Below are positions 8,825 through 16,735 of a DNA stretch of 64,000 bases, one piece after another. A program made the translations under genes and the position numbers. Source of the stretch: an uncultured Collinsella sp. (GTDB lineage: Bacteria > Actinomycetota > Coriobacteriia > Coriobacteriales > Coriobacteriaceae). The notes under the pieces were generated by a model that did no database searches, had not been told where the DNA came from, and saw nothing but the letters and a program-made list of their open reading frames with translations. How positions within the stretch are numbered: the stretch's first letter is position 1; each line of letters begins with the position of its first letter. Where the stretch lies: assembly GCA_900768435.1 (NCBI GenBank), contig CAAGCW010000017.1, forward strand, positions 40,704 through 104,703, written 5' to 3'.

Positions 8825-9535
8825 ATGGCGATCAAGGTGTTTGCCGACGGCGCTAACCTCGAGGGCATGCTTGACATGCATGACAATGGCAACGTTCAGG
8901 GCTTCACGACCAATCCTTCCCTTATGAAGGCCGGCGGCGTGACCGACTACCGCGCTTTTGCCAAGACGGTTCTTGAGCACATTACTGATGTGTCGGTCTC
9001 TTTTGAGGTATTCGCCGACGACGAGGCGGGTATGGAAGCCGAGGCTCGCGAGATCGCAACCTGGGCAGACAACGTCTACGTTAAGATCCCGGCGCTCAAC
9101 ACCAAGGGTGAGTCCACTGCCGCGCTGGTCAAGCGCCTTTCTGCCGACGGCATCAAGGTGAATGTCACCACTATCTTCACGCCCGAGCAGGTCGACGAGT
9201 TTGTCGATGCCGTCTCTGCTGAGACCCCCTCTATTCTGTCCATCTTTGCCGGTCGCATTGCCGATACCGGCGTCGATCCGCTGCCCCTCATGGCGGAGTC
9301 CGTAAAGAAGGCTGCCGTTAAGCCTGCTGCCGAGGTTCTCTGGGCGTCTACGCGCGAGGTCCTCAATATCTTCCAGGCGGAGTCCGTTGGCTGTCAGATC
9401 ATTACGGTCCCCAATGCCCTTCTTGCCAAGCGCAAGAATTTCGGGAAAGATTTGCTTGAGTACTCGCTTGATACGGTCAAGGGCTTTGCCCGCGACATTC
9501 AGGCGCTTGGTTTTCATATCCTGCCCGAGGAGTAG
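8825..9535 (+). CDS. Transaldolase / fructose-6-phosphate-aldolase family protein, copy 1
   Basis: The ATG at 8825 follows GAAAGGACC, giving 236 aa, the short TalC/MipB size. QGFTTNPSLM is the family N-terminal signature, and NVYVKIP carries the Schiff-base lysine. IFAGRIADTG and EVLWASTRE are typical of the class I aldolase barrel. It is the first gene of an operon with an ascorbate-type PTS, so it probably splits or transfers a keto-sugar phosphate from the imported substrate. A paralogue roughly four-fifths identical by eye lies downstream of the PTS genes. The sequence does not decide between transaldolase and aldolase activity. Confidence 0.9.
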   Translation: MAIKVFADGANLEGMLDMHDNGNVQGFTTNPSLMKAGGVTDYRAFAKTVLEHITDVSVSFEVFADDEAGMEAEAREIATWADNVYVKIPALNTKGESTAALVKRLSADGIKVNVTTIFTPEQVDEFVDAVSAETPSILSIFAGRIADTGVDPLPLMAESVKKAAVKPAAEVLWASTREVLNIFQAESVGCQIITVPNALLAKRKNFGKDLLEYSLDTVKGFARDIQALGFHILPEE

Positions 9536-9544
9536 GGGACGAGC

Positions 9545-9991
9545 ATGCTGACCGATCTTCTTAAGCCCGAGCTTGTTGCCTGCCACGTCGAGGCCTCCGA
9601 CTGGGAGGAAGCGATCAGGGCATGCGGTAAGTTGCTCGTAGACGCTGGCAAATGCGACCAGAGCTATGTTGACGCCATGATTTCATCGGTTCACAAATTC
9701 GGCCCCTATATGGTCTTGGAAGAGGGCATCGCCATGCCCCACGCTCAGGCAGATGGCAATGTGAGCGAAGCGGGGATCTGTATCGTCACGCTTGACCCTG
9801 CCATTGCGTTTGGACACGAGGATTTCGATCCGGTTCACGTGCTCGTGGGTATTTGCGCACCCGACCCCAAGGCTCATCTTGGCTGCTTGGCGGAGCTTTC
9901 GCAGATGTTCGAGGACGAGGACTGCGTTGCCAAGCTCAGCGCATGCGATTCGCCCGAGCAGGTTTTGGAGACCATGCGTTCATTCTTTTAG
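9545..9991 (+). CDS. PTS EIIA component, ascorbate/mannitol-type
   Basis: The 148-residue protein has the EIIA phosphorylation site MPHAQ with His66, and the surrounding VLEEGIAMPHA and GHEDFDPVHVLVGI segments are typical of UlaC/SgaA and fructose-type EIIA. It passes phosphate from HPr to the EIIB encoded 75 bp downstream. It starts 9 bp after the transaldolase gene. The protein is cytoplasmic. The family is clear; the sugar is not. Confidence 0.92.
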   Translation: MLTDLLKPELVACHVEASDWEEAIRACGKLLVDAGKCDQSYVDAMISSVHKFGPYMVLEEGIAMPHAQADGNVSEAGICIVTLDPAIAFGHEDFDPVHVLVGICAPDPKAHLGCLAELSQMFEDEDCVAKLSACDSPEQVLETMRSFF

Positions 9992-10066
9992 GCCTTAATG
10001 GCACGGCGATGCGTCGCCGCTTTTGGATAGACGGAAAACCGTCACGTGTAGGAGAGGAAGGTTGCC

Positions 10067-10342
10067 ATGCATATCATCACCGTATGCGGAAACGGCATCG
10101 GGTCCAGCCTGATGCTCGCTGGCAAAGTCGAGGAGCTTTGCGAGGAGGAGGGCATCAAGGCCGACGTTGAGTCTATGGACCTGAACGGTGCTTCTTCCGC
10201 AAATCCGGATCTGTTCATCACCGTTAAGGAACTCGCCCCCGAGCTCCACGGCAACGTTGTGATCGTTCGCAGCTATGTGAACAAGAAGAAGATCCGCGAA
10301 GACGCCCTCGAGGCAATCAAGGCGGCCGCCGCTAACGCCTAA
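10067..10342 (+). CDS. PTS EIIB component, ascorbate-type (UlaB-like)
   Basis: The 91-residue protein has the phospho-cysteine at position 7 in VCGNGIGSSLML, the standard lactate-ascorbate type EIIB loop. It takes phosphate from EIIA and transfers it to the sugar carried by EIIC. It lies between eiiA and eiiC in one operon with a good ribosome-binding site (AGGAGAGGAAGG region). The fold and role are confident. Confidence 0.93.
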   Translation: MHIITVCGNGIGSSLMLAGKVEELCEEEGIKADVESMDLNGASSANPDLFITVKELAPELHGNVVIVRSYVNKKKIREDALEAIKAAAANA

Positions 10343-10413
10343 AGCGGCACAAAAAAGGGCGGTTCCCTGTGGAAGAGGGAAACGCGCCCACGTTAGAGAG
10401 AAAGGAAGCGCAG

Positions 10414-11805
10414 ATGCAAGCCATCCTTCCCATACTTGAGTTTATCCAATCGATTCTGACCAAGCCAGCGTGGATTATGGGTCTATTTGCCTTTGTGGGC
10501 CTTGTCGCGCTTAAGCGTCCTGCCCACAAGGTGATGACGGGCACCCTGAAGCCCATTCTTGGTTACATCATGCTGTCCGCCGGCGCCGCTGTTGTTCAGG
10601 AGAACCTTGCTCCGCTGGGTACCTTCATCGAGACCGGTTTCCACATCACCGGCGTCGTGCCCAACAACGAGGTCGTTGTTTCGATGGCTCAGAGCGTCCT
10701 CGGCGTTCAGACCATGATGATCCTGATTCTCGGCTATGTCGTGAACATTATCATTGCCCGCTTTACCAAGTTTAAGTACATCTTCCTGACGGGCCATCAC
10801 AGCATGTTTATGGCCTGCCTGCTGTCTGCCGTTCTGCAGGCATCTGGCTTCCAGGATGTCCAACTTGTCATCGTGGGCGGCATGTTCCTGGGCCTCGTGA
10901 GCGCTATGCTTCCCGCCGTTGGTCAGCGTTTCACCGAGAAGGTTACCGATGGCGATGAAATCGCCATGGGCCACTTCGGTTCACTCGCCTATTACATCTC
11001 CGCTGCAGTCGGTACGCTTTTTGCTAAGGACGCCGAGGAGAACAGCACCGAGAAGATCGAGGTTCCCGAGAAGTTCGCCTTCCTGCGCGACACTACCATC
11101 TCCACGGCTCTTACCATGGCCTTCTTCTACCTGGTTACCGCTTTCGCCGCTTACATCGCAGATCCTGCGGTCGTTACCAAGACCGCTGGCGGCGACAACG
11201 TGATTGTCTATGCCCTGACCTGTGCCCTGTCCTTTGCCGTTGGTGTCACCATCGTCTATAACGGCGTTCGTATGATCCTTGCCGACCTGGTCCCGGCTTT
11301 CCAGGGCATCTCCAACAAGCTGATCCCCGGTGCCATCCCCGCCGTCGACTGCGCCGTCTTCTTCCCCTATGCTCCCACCGCCGTCATCCTCGGCTTTGTC
11401 GCATCCTTCATCGGTGGCGTGGTCGGTATGTTCATCGTGGGCGCTACCCTGGGCATCTTCATCATCCCGGGCATGGTTCCCCACTTCTTCTGCGGTGCTA
11501 CCGCAGGCATCTACGGCAATGCTACCGGCGGTCGCAAGGGCGCAGCTCTTGGCGCTTTCGTCAACGGCCTGCTCATCACCTTCGCCCCGGCCCTGCTTCT
11601 GCCCGTTCTTGACGTCTTTGGCTTCAAGAACACTACGTTCGGCGACTTCGATTTCTCCGTCATTGGTATTACGCTTGGCCGCGCTGCCGAGGCCTTCGGT
11701 ACCACCGGTGTCTACGCGATTCTTGCTGTCCTTCTGATCGTCGCCTTCGTCCCCAACTTCATCCACACCAAGGGTGCTGTGATCAATCACGTTGAGGAAG
11801 AGTAA
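10414..11805 (+). CDS. PTS EIIC permease, UlaA/SgaT family
   Basis: The start is ATG at 10414 after GAAAGGAAG, giving 463 aa; an in-frame start at 10369 lacks support. It is a polytopic protein with about ten hydrophobic segments, and the sequences PAWIMGLFAFVGLVALK, TGHHSMFMA and PHFFCGATAGIYGNATGGR match the ascorbate-type EIIC family. It moves and phosphorylates a sugar or sugar acid across the membrane with the two upstream components. A dedicated terminator follows. The pairing with transaldolase genes rather than ulaDEF suggests the substrate is not ascorbate itself. Confidence 0.92.
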   Translation: MQAILPILEFIQSILTKPAWIMGLFAFVGLVALKRPAHKVMTGTLKPILGYIMLSAGAAVVQENLAPLGTFIETGFHITGVVPNNEVVVSMAQSVLGVQTMMILILGYVVNIIIARFTKFKYIFLTGHHSMFMACLLSAVLQASGFQDVQLVIVGGMFLGLVSAMLPAVGQRFTEKVTDGDEIAMGHFGSLAYYISAAVGTLFAKDAEENSTEKIEVPEKFAFLRDTTISTALTMAFFYLVTAFAAYIADPAVVTKTAGGDNVIVYALTCALSFAVGVTIVYNGVRMILADLVPAFQGISNKLIPGAIPAVDCAVFFPYAPTAVILGFVASFIGGVVGMFIVGATLGIFIIPGMVPHFFCGATAGIYGNATGGRKGAALGAFVNGLLITFAPALLLPVLDVFGFKNTTFGDFDFSVIGITLGRAAEAFGTTGVYAILAVLLIVAFVPNFIHTKGAVINHVEEE

Positions 11806-11862
11806 TCCAGGCATACGTTAAGCCCTAATCGGGCGGAGCTCCGATAACCGGCTCCTACACGG

Positions 11863-11903
11863 AAGCGGTGACGTCTCAAATGAGGCGTCACCGCTTTTTG
11901 TTT
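11863..11903 (+). terminator. Rho-independent terminator after the PTS operon
   Basis: The stem AGCGGTGACG (11864-11873) pairs with CGTCACCGCT (11885-11894), with an extended inner stem, and is followed by TTTTGTTTT. The rest of the 11806-12129 gap holds only the leader of the second transaldolase gene; I see no other gene there. Confidence 0.88.
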
Positions 11904-12129
11904 TGGACTGGTTGTGAAAACGCACCGGTGAAGCGCTGTCTCTGCGCCGCGAACGGAATCAACCGCGATGATCAGCAAAAACGTTTTGCCGCTGGGGTGT
12001 CGATATAAAAATGGTAAAACTGCAAAACCGTTCGCCGAGAAGATGAAAACCCGCAGCTCACGCCTTGATAAACGTAGGTAAAGTGTTTAGCAGTTTATCG
12101 GCCGTATGCTAACGAAAGGAATCAGGCAG

Positions 12130-12834
12130 ATGGCAATCAAGGTGTTCGCTGACGGTGCAAACCTCGAGGGCATGCTCGACATGTACGAGAACGGCAACGT
12201 TCAGGGTTTCACGACCAACCCGTCCCTTATGAAGAAGGGCGGCGTGACGGATTACCGCGCGTTTGCCAAGGAGGTCCTGGCCCACATCACCGATGTGTCC
12301 GTCTCGTTTGAGGTCTTTGCCGACGACGTCGAGACCATGGAGGTCGAGGCCCGCGAGATCGCTACCTGGGCCGAGAACGTCTACGTCAAGATTCCGTGCG
12401 TGACTACCAAGGGCGAGTCCACCGCCGAGCTGGTGCGCAAGCTTTCGGCCGATGGCATCAAGGTCAACGTCACCACCATCTTTACGCCTACGCAGGTCGA
12501 CGAGATGGTCGAGGCCGTTGATGCCGAGACGCCGTCCATCATCTCGCTCTTTGCCGGCCGTATCGCTGACACCGGCGTCGATCCCATTCCGTTTATGACG
12601 GAGTCGGTCAAGAAGGCCGCCGCCAAGCCCAACTGCGAGGTCCTGTGGGCGTCCACGCGTGAGCTTATCAATATTTACCAGGCGGAAGGATGCGGTTGCC
12701 AGATCATCACGGTGCCCAACAGCATCCTGGCCAAGCGTAAGAACATCGGCCGTGACCCGTACGAGGTCTCGCTCGATACCGTGCGCGGTTTTGCCAAGGA
12801 TATTGCCTCGCTCGGTTTCCATATCCTGCCGTAA
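12130..12834 (+). CDS. Transaldolase / fructose-6-phosphate-aldolase family protein, copy 2
   Basis: The ATG at 12130 follows GAAAGGAA, giving 234 aa. The protein is a close paralogue of the one at 8825: same length, the same QGFTTNPSLM and NVYVKIP motifs, and differences spread along the chain. It sits after the PTS terminator with its own 300-bp leader, so it is probably expressed separately. This looks like a tandem duplication that has bracketed the PTS genes. It may serve the housekeeping pentose phosphate pathway while copy 1 serves the PTS substrate; that split is inference. Confidence 0.9.
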   Translation: MAIKVFADGANLEGMLDMYENGNVQGFTTNPSLMKKGGVTDYRAFAKEVLAHITDVSVSFEVFADDVETMEVEAREIATWAENVYVKIPCVTTKGESTAELVRKLSADGIKVNVTTIFTPTQVDEMVEAVDAETPSIISLFAGRIADTGVDPIPFMTESVKKAAAKPNCEVLWASTRELINIYQAEGCGCQIITVPNSILAKRKNIGRDPYEVSLDTVRGFAKDIASLGFHILP

Positions 12835-12988
12835 CGCGAACGCTGGCTACATCGCGGGTTGTTCGCCCCGACCTTTCCTTTCCCTATCGCTCACGCGCTT
12901 CGCGAGGGTCGCGCTAGGCAAAGGAAAGGCCGGGGCTGCCGACACGAACTTGCCGGTAGGTTGGTGATAGGCTTCCATATCCTGCCGT
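12817..12988 (+). repeat. 16-bp direct repeat bracketing a 140-bp structured segment
   Basis: TTCCATATCCTGCCGT occurs at 12817-12832, where it encodes the end of the transaldolase, and again at 12973-12988 outside the gene. The DNA between them contains a hairpin (CCTTTCCTTT near 12870 pairing with AAAGGAAAGG near 12920). This looks like a duplication of the gene end during an insertion or a recombination. Confidence 0.7.
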
Positions 12989-12995
12989 GGACAAA

Positions 12996-13202
12996 GGTAC
13001 CCCCGCCTGCGCCGTGCAAAATTGAGAGTATTCAGCAAGGTAACGGCTTTTACCAGCTGGGTGAAGCATGGAACAGCCCCCGTTTTGGCTCTGATGACGC
13101 TAAAACGGGGGCTGTTTCTTGCTTTTTCGTCTCTGAGGGGCATCCGGAACGGTGGAATTTGCAGAATACTCGCGATTTTGCACGTCGCTACAGGGGGTAC
13201 CC
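12996..13202. repeat. Nested 207-bp palindrome between convergent genes
   Basis: Outer arms GGTACCCCC (12996-13004) and its complement (13193-13201), middle arms GTGCAAAAT (13014-13022 and 13175-13183) and GAGTATT (13026-13032 and 13165-13171) all nest in order. The core is a perfect 14-bp stem, ACAGCCCCCGTTTT at 13073-13086 with 13102-13115, followed by T-rich DNA. The core can terminate both neighbouring genes. The outer pairing is more than a terminator needs and suggests a MITE-like element or structured RNA. No protein gene is seen in 12835-13216. Confidence 0.75.
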
Positions 13203-13216
13203 TTGCTTCAGGCGGT

Positions 13217-15364
13217 TTACTTCCCCTGCACCATGGTGAGCGAGATCTTCTTGCGGTCGCGATCGACCTTTTCGACCCACACCTTGACCGTGTCGCCGAC
13301 GCGCACCACGTCGCTCGGGTGCTTGACGAAGCGGTTGGCCAGCTTGGAGATGTGCACGAGGCCGTCCTGGTGCACGCCCACATCGACGAAGGCGCCAAAG
13401 TCCACAACATTGCGCACCGTGCCCTTGAGTTCCATGCCGGGCTCCAGGTCGTCGATCGAAAGCGCCGAGCGGCTAAAGACTACCTCGGGCGCGTCGTCGC
13501 GTGGATCGCGGCCGGGTTTCTTGAGTTCGTTGACGATGTCGATGAGCGTCAGGGTGCCGCAGTCCAGGTCGCTTGCCAGCGCCGAGATGCTGCCCAGGCG
13601 GCGCTCGATGTCGGGCACGCCGCCGCGGCTGAGCTCGCTGGCCGCCACGCCGGCGCGCTCCAGGACGGACGTCGCCACCTCGTAGCTCTCGGGGTGGACG
13701 CTTGTGGCGTCGAGCGGATTCTTGCCGCCGCTGATGCGAAGGAAGCCCGCGGCGTTGAGATATGCTTTGGGTCCCAGCTTGGGGACCTTCTTGAGCTGGC
13801 GGCGATCGGTAAAGGCGCCGTTTTCCTCGCGGTAGGCAACGATGTTCTTGGCCACGCTCGGCGTGATGCCCGACACGTAGCCCAGCAGGCTCGCGCTCGC
13901 GGTGTTCACGTCGACGCCCACGCGGTTGACGACATCCTCCACCACGTGGCCCAGGGTGCGCGAAAGCTCGGCCTGGTCAAGGTCGTGCTGGTACTGGCCT
14001 ACGCCGATGGACTGGGGCGGAATCTTAACGAGCTCGGCCAGCGGGTCTTGCAGGCGACGGCCCAGGCTCATGGCGCCGCGCACGGTGACGTCCAGGTCGG
14101 GATACTCCTGGCTCGCGAGCTCGGAGGCGGAGTACACCGACGCACCGGCCTCGTTCACGATCGTATAGCGCAAACCGGGCGCCTGCTCGGCAATGAACTC
14201 CGAGACGACTTCCTCGGTCTCGCGGCTGGCGGTGCCGTTGCCGATGACGATGGTGTTGACGCCGTCTTTCTTGACGAGGCGGGCGAGCTCGCGCTTGGTG
14301 CCGGCGACGTCGTGACGCGGCTTGGTGGGGTAGACCACGCCGTGGTCGAGCAGCTTACCGGTCTCGTCCATGACGGCGACCTTGCAGCCGGTGCGGTAGC
14401 CCGGGTCGAGCGCGAGCACGCGGGCGCCGCGGACGGGGCGTGCCGAGAGCAGGCCCTCAAGATTCTTGGCAAAGACGTTGATGGCCTCGGTCTGGGCGCG
14501 AACGGTGAGCTTGGCGCGAGCCTCGCGCTCAAGCGAAGGCGCCATCAGGCGCTTGTAGCCGTCGGCGATGGCGGCGTCAAAGACGGGGGCGAAGACGCCC
14601 TGGCGGCGGGGCCAGCGGCTGCCGAGGCGCGCCGTGGCGGCAGCACCGTCGACGTTCACGCGCACACGGAGCTTGCCCTCTCGCTCGCCGCGATCGATGG
14701 CCAGCACGCGGTGGTTGGGGATGCGGCGCAGCGGCTCGTCAAAGTTGTAGTAGGGCTCGTAGGGAGTCTTCTCGGCGGGGTCGGTGGCCTCGACGACGAT
14801 GTCGGCGGTGTTTTGCGTAAAGGCGCGCAGGTCGGCGACGTTCTCGGGGTCTTCGGCCACCGTTTCGGCCACGATGTCGGCCGCACCCGCGAGCGCTTTC
14901 TCGGGCGTGTCGAAGCCAGCCTCTTCGTTAATGTAGGCCGCGGCGGTGTCGAGCGCGCTGCCCTTGGCGGAGGCCTGCATGATGATCATATTGGCGAGCG
15001 GCTCCAGACCTGCCTCGCGGGCCTTCTGCGCACGGGTCATGCGCTTTTTGCGGTAGGGCTTGTAGAGGTCCTCGACGCGCTGGAGCTGCGTGGCCTCGCG
15101 AATCTGCTGCTCGAGCTCGGGCGTGAGCTTGCCCTGGGCGTCGATGAGCAGGATGACATCGTCTTTGCGCTGCTCAAGATTGCGCAGGTAGGTCAGGCGC
15201 TCGTCGAGCGCGCGCAGGGCGACGTCGTCCATGCCGCCCGTGGCCTCCTTGCGGTAGCGCGAGATGAAGGGGATGGTGTTGCCCTCGTCGATGAGCTTGA
15301 CGGCCGCTTCGACATTGGCGGCCTTAAGGTTGAGCTCGCGCGCGAGCTGGGCGATCAGGTCCAT
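13217..15364 (-). CDS. tex: Tex-family S1 RNA-binding transcription accessory protein
   Basis: The start is ATG at 15364 (MDLIAQLAREL), giving 715 aa, the usual Tex length of 710-780. The order is typical: an N-terminal helical region (SRYRKEATGGMDD), a YqgF/RNase H-like domain (about residues 320-450, with LALDPGYRTGCKVAVMD), helix-hairpin-helix motifs (NTASASLLGYVSGI) and a C-terminal S1 domain (GMELKGTVRNVVDFGAFVD). Tex binds nucleic acid and is linked to transcription fidelity and stress tolerance. It is monocistronic here, with structured DNA on both sides. Confidence 0.95.
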   Translation of the reverse strand: MDLIAQLARELNLKAANVEAAVKLIDEGNTIPFISRYRKEATGGMDDVALRALDERLTYLRNLEQRKDDVILLIDAQGKLTPELEQQIREATQLQRVEDLYKPYRKKRMTRAQKAREAGLEPLANMIIMQASAKGSALDTAAAYINEEAGFDTPEKALAGAADIVAETVAEDPENVADLRAFTQNTADIVVEATDPAEKTPYEPYYNFDEPLRRIPNHRVLAIDRGEREGKLRVRVNVDGAAATARLGSRWPRRQGVFAPVFDAAIADGYKRLMAPSLEREARAKLTVRAQTEAINVFAKNLEGLLSARPVRGARVLALDPGYRTGCKVAVMDETGKLLDHGVVYPTKPRHDVAGTKRELARLVKKDGVNTIVIGNGTASRETEEVVSEFIAEQAPGLRYTIVNEAGASVYSASELASQEYPDLDVTVRGAMSLGRRLQDPLAELVKIPPQSIGVGQYQHDLDQAELSRTLGHVVEDVVNRVGVDVNTASASLLGYVSGITPSVAKNIVAYREENGAFTDRRQLKKVPKLGPKAYLNAAGFLRISGGKNPLDATSVHPESYEVATSVLERAGVAASELSRGGVPDIERRLGSISALASDLDCGTLTLIDIVNELKKPGRDPRDDAPEVVFSRSALSIDDLEPGMELKGTVRNVVDFGAFVDVGVHQDGLVHISKLANRFVKHPSDVVRVGDTVKVWVEKVDRDRKKISLTMVQGK

Positions 15365-15440
15365 GGGACTTCCTGTCTGTGAGTACGTTACAGGTGCATG
15401 AGCCACCCAGTCTACCACCCGACGCCGCACCAAAGCAGTC

Positions 15441-15489
15441 TTTTTAGGACGGGGCTTTTAGCTAATCCAGTTGCCCCGTCCTAGAAAAA
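15441..15489. terminator. Terminator-like palindrome, GGACGGGGC family
   Basis: Arms at 15441-15455 and 15473-15487 pair TTTTTAGGACGGGGC with its complement with a U·G-like mismatch, and A and T tracts flank the stem. A related palindrome lies at 20087-20176. It lies between the divergent tex leader and the oxidoreductase gene end. Confidence 0.75.
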
Positions 15490-15522
15490 ACATCCTCCCG
15501 CGCGTTGCGGCTGCAAAGAAAA

Positions 15523-15552
15523 GCCCCGCGGGCAGGAGGCTGCTCGCGGGGC
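15523..15552 (-). terminator. GC-rich hairpin downstream of the oxidoreductase gene
   Basis: GCCCCGCG (15523-15530) pairs with CGCGGGGC (15545-15552). On the minus strand the stem is followed by TTTTCTTT, so it may terminate the three-gene cluster that ends at 15626. Confidence 0.65.
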
Positions 15553-15625
15553 GAAGAAGAGGGGCTTGTCGATGGCGGACTGGAGGCGCTCGTATGGAAC
15601 TCCCACCGCGGCCCGCCCAAAGGCA

Positions 15626-16666
15626 TTACAGCTCGACGAGCTGGCCGGTCTCGGCGGCCTCCTTGACGGCGTTGAGAAGCGTGAGCGTCTTGACGTTGTC
15701 GGCGGGGGTCACGACGGGCTCGACCTCGCGGCGGACAACCTTCACAAAGTGCTTGAGCTGCATCTTGTGCGGCAGCGCCGGGTCGACGGCCGGAATCTCC
15801 ATCTGCAGCGGCTTGTGCCAGTTGGAGGCACCGTCGTAGGAGAACTGGTGCAGGCGGGGTAGCGACAGGGCGCCCTTGGTGCCGCCGATAAAGTAGGCGT
15901 CGGCGTCGAAGGGACGGTACTGTGGGTCTTCGCGGGCGGTCGCCTCCCAGTTCCAGGGGCTGGCGGTGGCATCGGAGATGGTCATGCTCGCGAGCGCGCC
16001 ATCGGCAAAGCGGACGTTGACCACGGCGGAGTCCTCGGTCTCAAAGCCGCGAGCGGCGCTGGACTGCATGCCCTGGACGGCGACGGGCTCGCCCAGCAGG
16101 TAGCGGAGCAGGTCGACGTCGTGCACCAGGTTGACCAGGATCGGGCCGGCACCCTTCTTGCGGCGCCACTCGACGTCAAAGTACTCGTCGTTCTTATAGA
16201 TCATGTAGTGGAAGCTCGACACGGTGAGCTTGCCCAGCTCGCCGGACTCGATAATCTCCTTGGCCTTGTTGACGAAGGGGTTGTGGCGACGGTGCTGGCC
16301 CACGAGCACGGGCACGCCGGCGGTCTCGGCCTCGGCGGCGAAGGCCTGGGCGTCCTCCAGGTCGTTGGAGATCGGCTTTTCGACCAGCGGCACGATGTTG
16401 CGCTTGATGGCCTCGCGGGCAACGCCTAGGTGCAGGTCGTTGGGGGTGGCGATGATGACTGCCTCGGGCTTGGCCTCGTCCATCATCTGGGCGGGATCGG
16501 TAAAGAACGGCACGCCGGCGGCCTCGGCCGTGGCGCGGGCGCCCTCAAAGGCGTCGGCGATGGCGACGAGCTCGGCCTCGGGCTCCTCGGTGACAAAGCG
16601 GATGTGGTTGCGGCCCATGGCGCCGGCGCCGATGACGGCAATGCGGACGGGGTTGAGCTCAGACAT
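15626..16666 (-). CDS. Gfo/Idh/MocA-family NAD(P)-dependent oxidoreductase
   Basis: The ATG at 16666 follows TAAGGAGTC, giving 346 aa. The N terminus has the Rossmann motif VIGAGAMGRNH, and the family EKP motif is present in VEKPISND, with the C-terminal Gfo/Idh alpha/beta domain after it. Members oxidise sugars, inositols or related polyols. It is the last gene of a cluster with an MFS transporter and an SDR dehydrogenase, divergent from a LysR regulator. The set looks like import and stepwise oxidation of a sugar-like compound, but the substrate is not shown. Confidence 0.92.
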   Translation of the reverse strand: MSELNPVRIAVIGAGAMGRNHIRFVTEEPEAELVAIADAFEGARATAEAAGVPFFTDPAQMMDEAKPEAVIIATPNDLHLGVAREAIKRNIVPLVEKPISNDLEDAQAFAAEAETAGVPVLVGQHRRHNPFVNKAKEIIESGELGKLTVSSFHYMIYKNDEYFDVEWRRKKGAGPILVNLVHDVDLLRYLLGEPVAVQGMQSSAARGFETEDSAVVNVRFADGALASMTISDATASPWNWEATAREDPQYRPFDADAYFIGGTKGALSLPRLHQFSYDGASNWHKPLQMEIPAVDPALPHKMQLKHFVKVVRREVEPVVTPADNVKTLTLLNAVKEAAETGQLVEL

Positions 16667-16696
16667 TTCGACTCCTTAATACTGGTGGCTGGCGGA

Positions 16697-16727
16697 ATGT
16701 GGCAAAGGAGCTGTCTCTTTGCCACAT
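16697..16727. repeat. CAAAG-core palindrome, copy between oxidoreductase and MFS genes
   Basis: ATGTGGCAAAG (16697-16707) pairs with CTTTGCCACAT (16717-16727). The loop contains CTGTCT. It belongs to the same family as the palindromes at 34171, 35681 and 42326, with different outer bases. Confidence 0.75.
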
Positions 16728-16735
16728 CGACAAAA

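Noticed and set aside
12859..13239. Plus-strand open frame across the nested palindrome after the second transaldolase
   Set aside because: It spans inverted repeats and would encode low-complexity sequence; no start signal.
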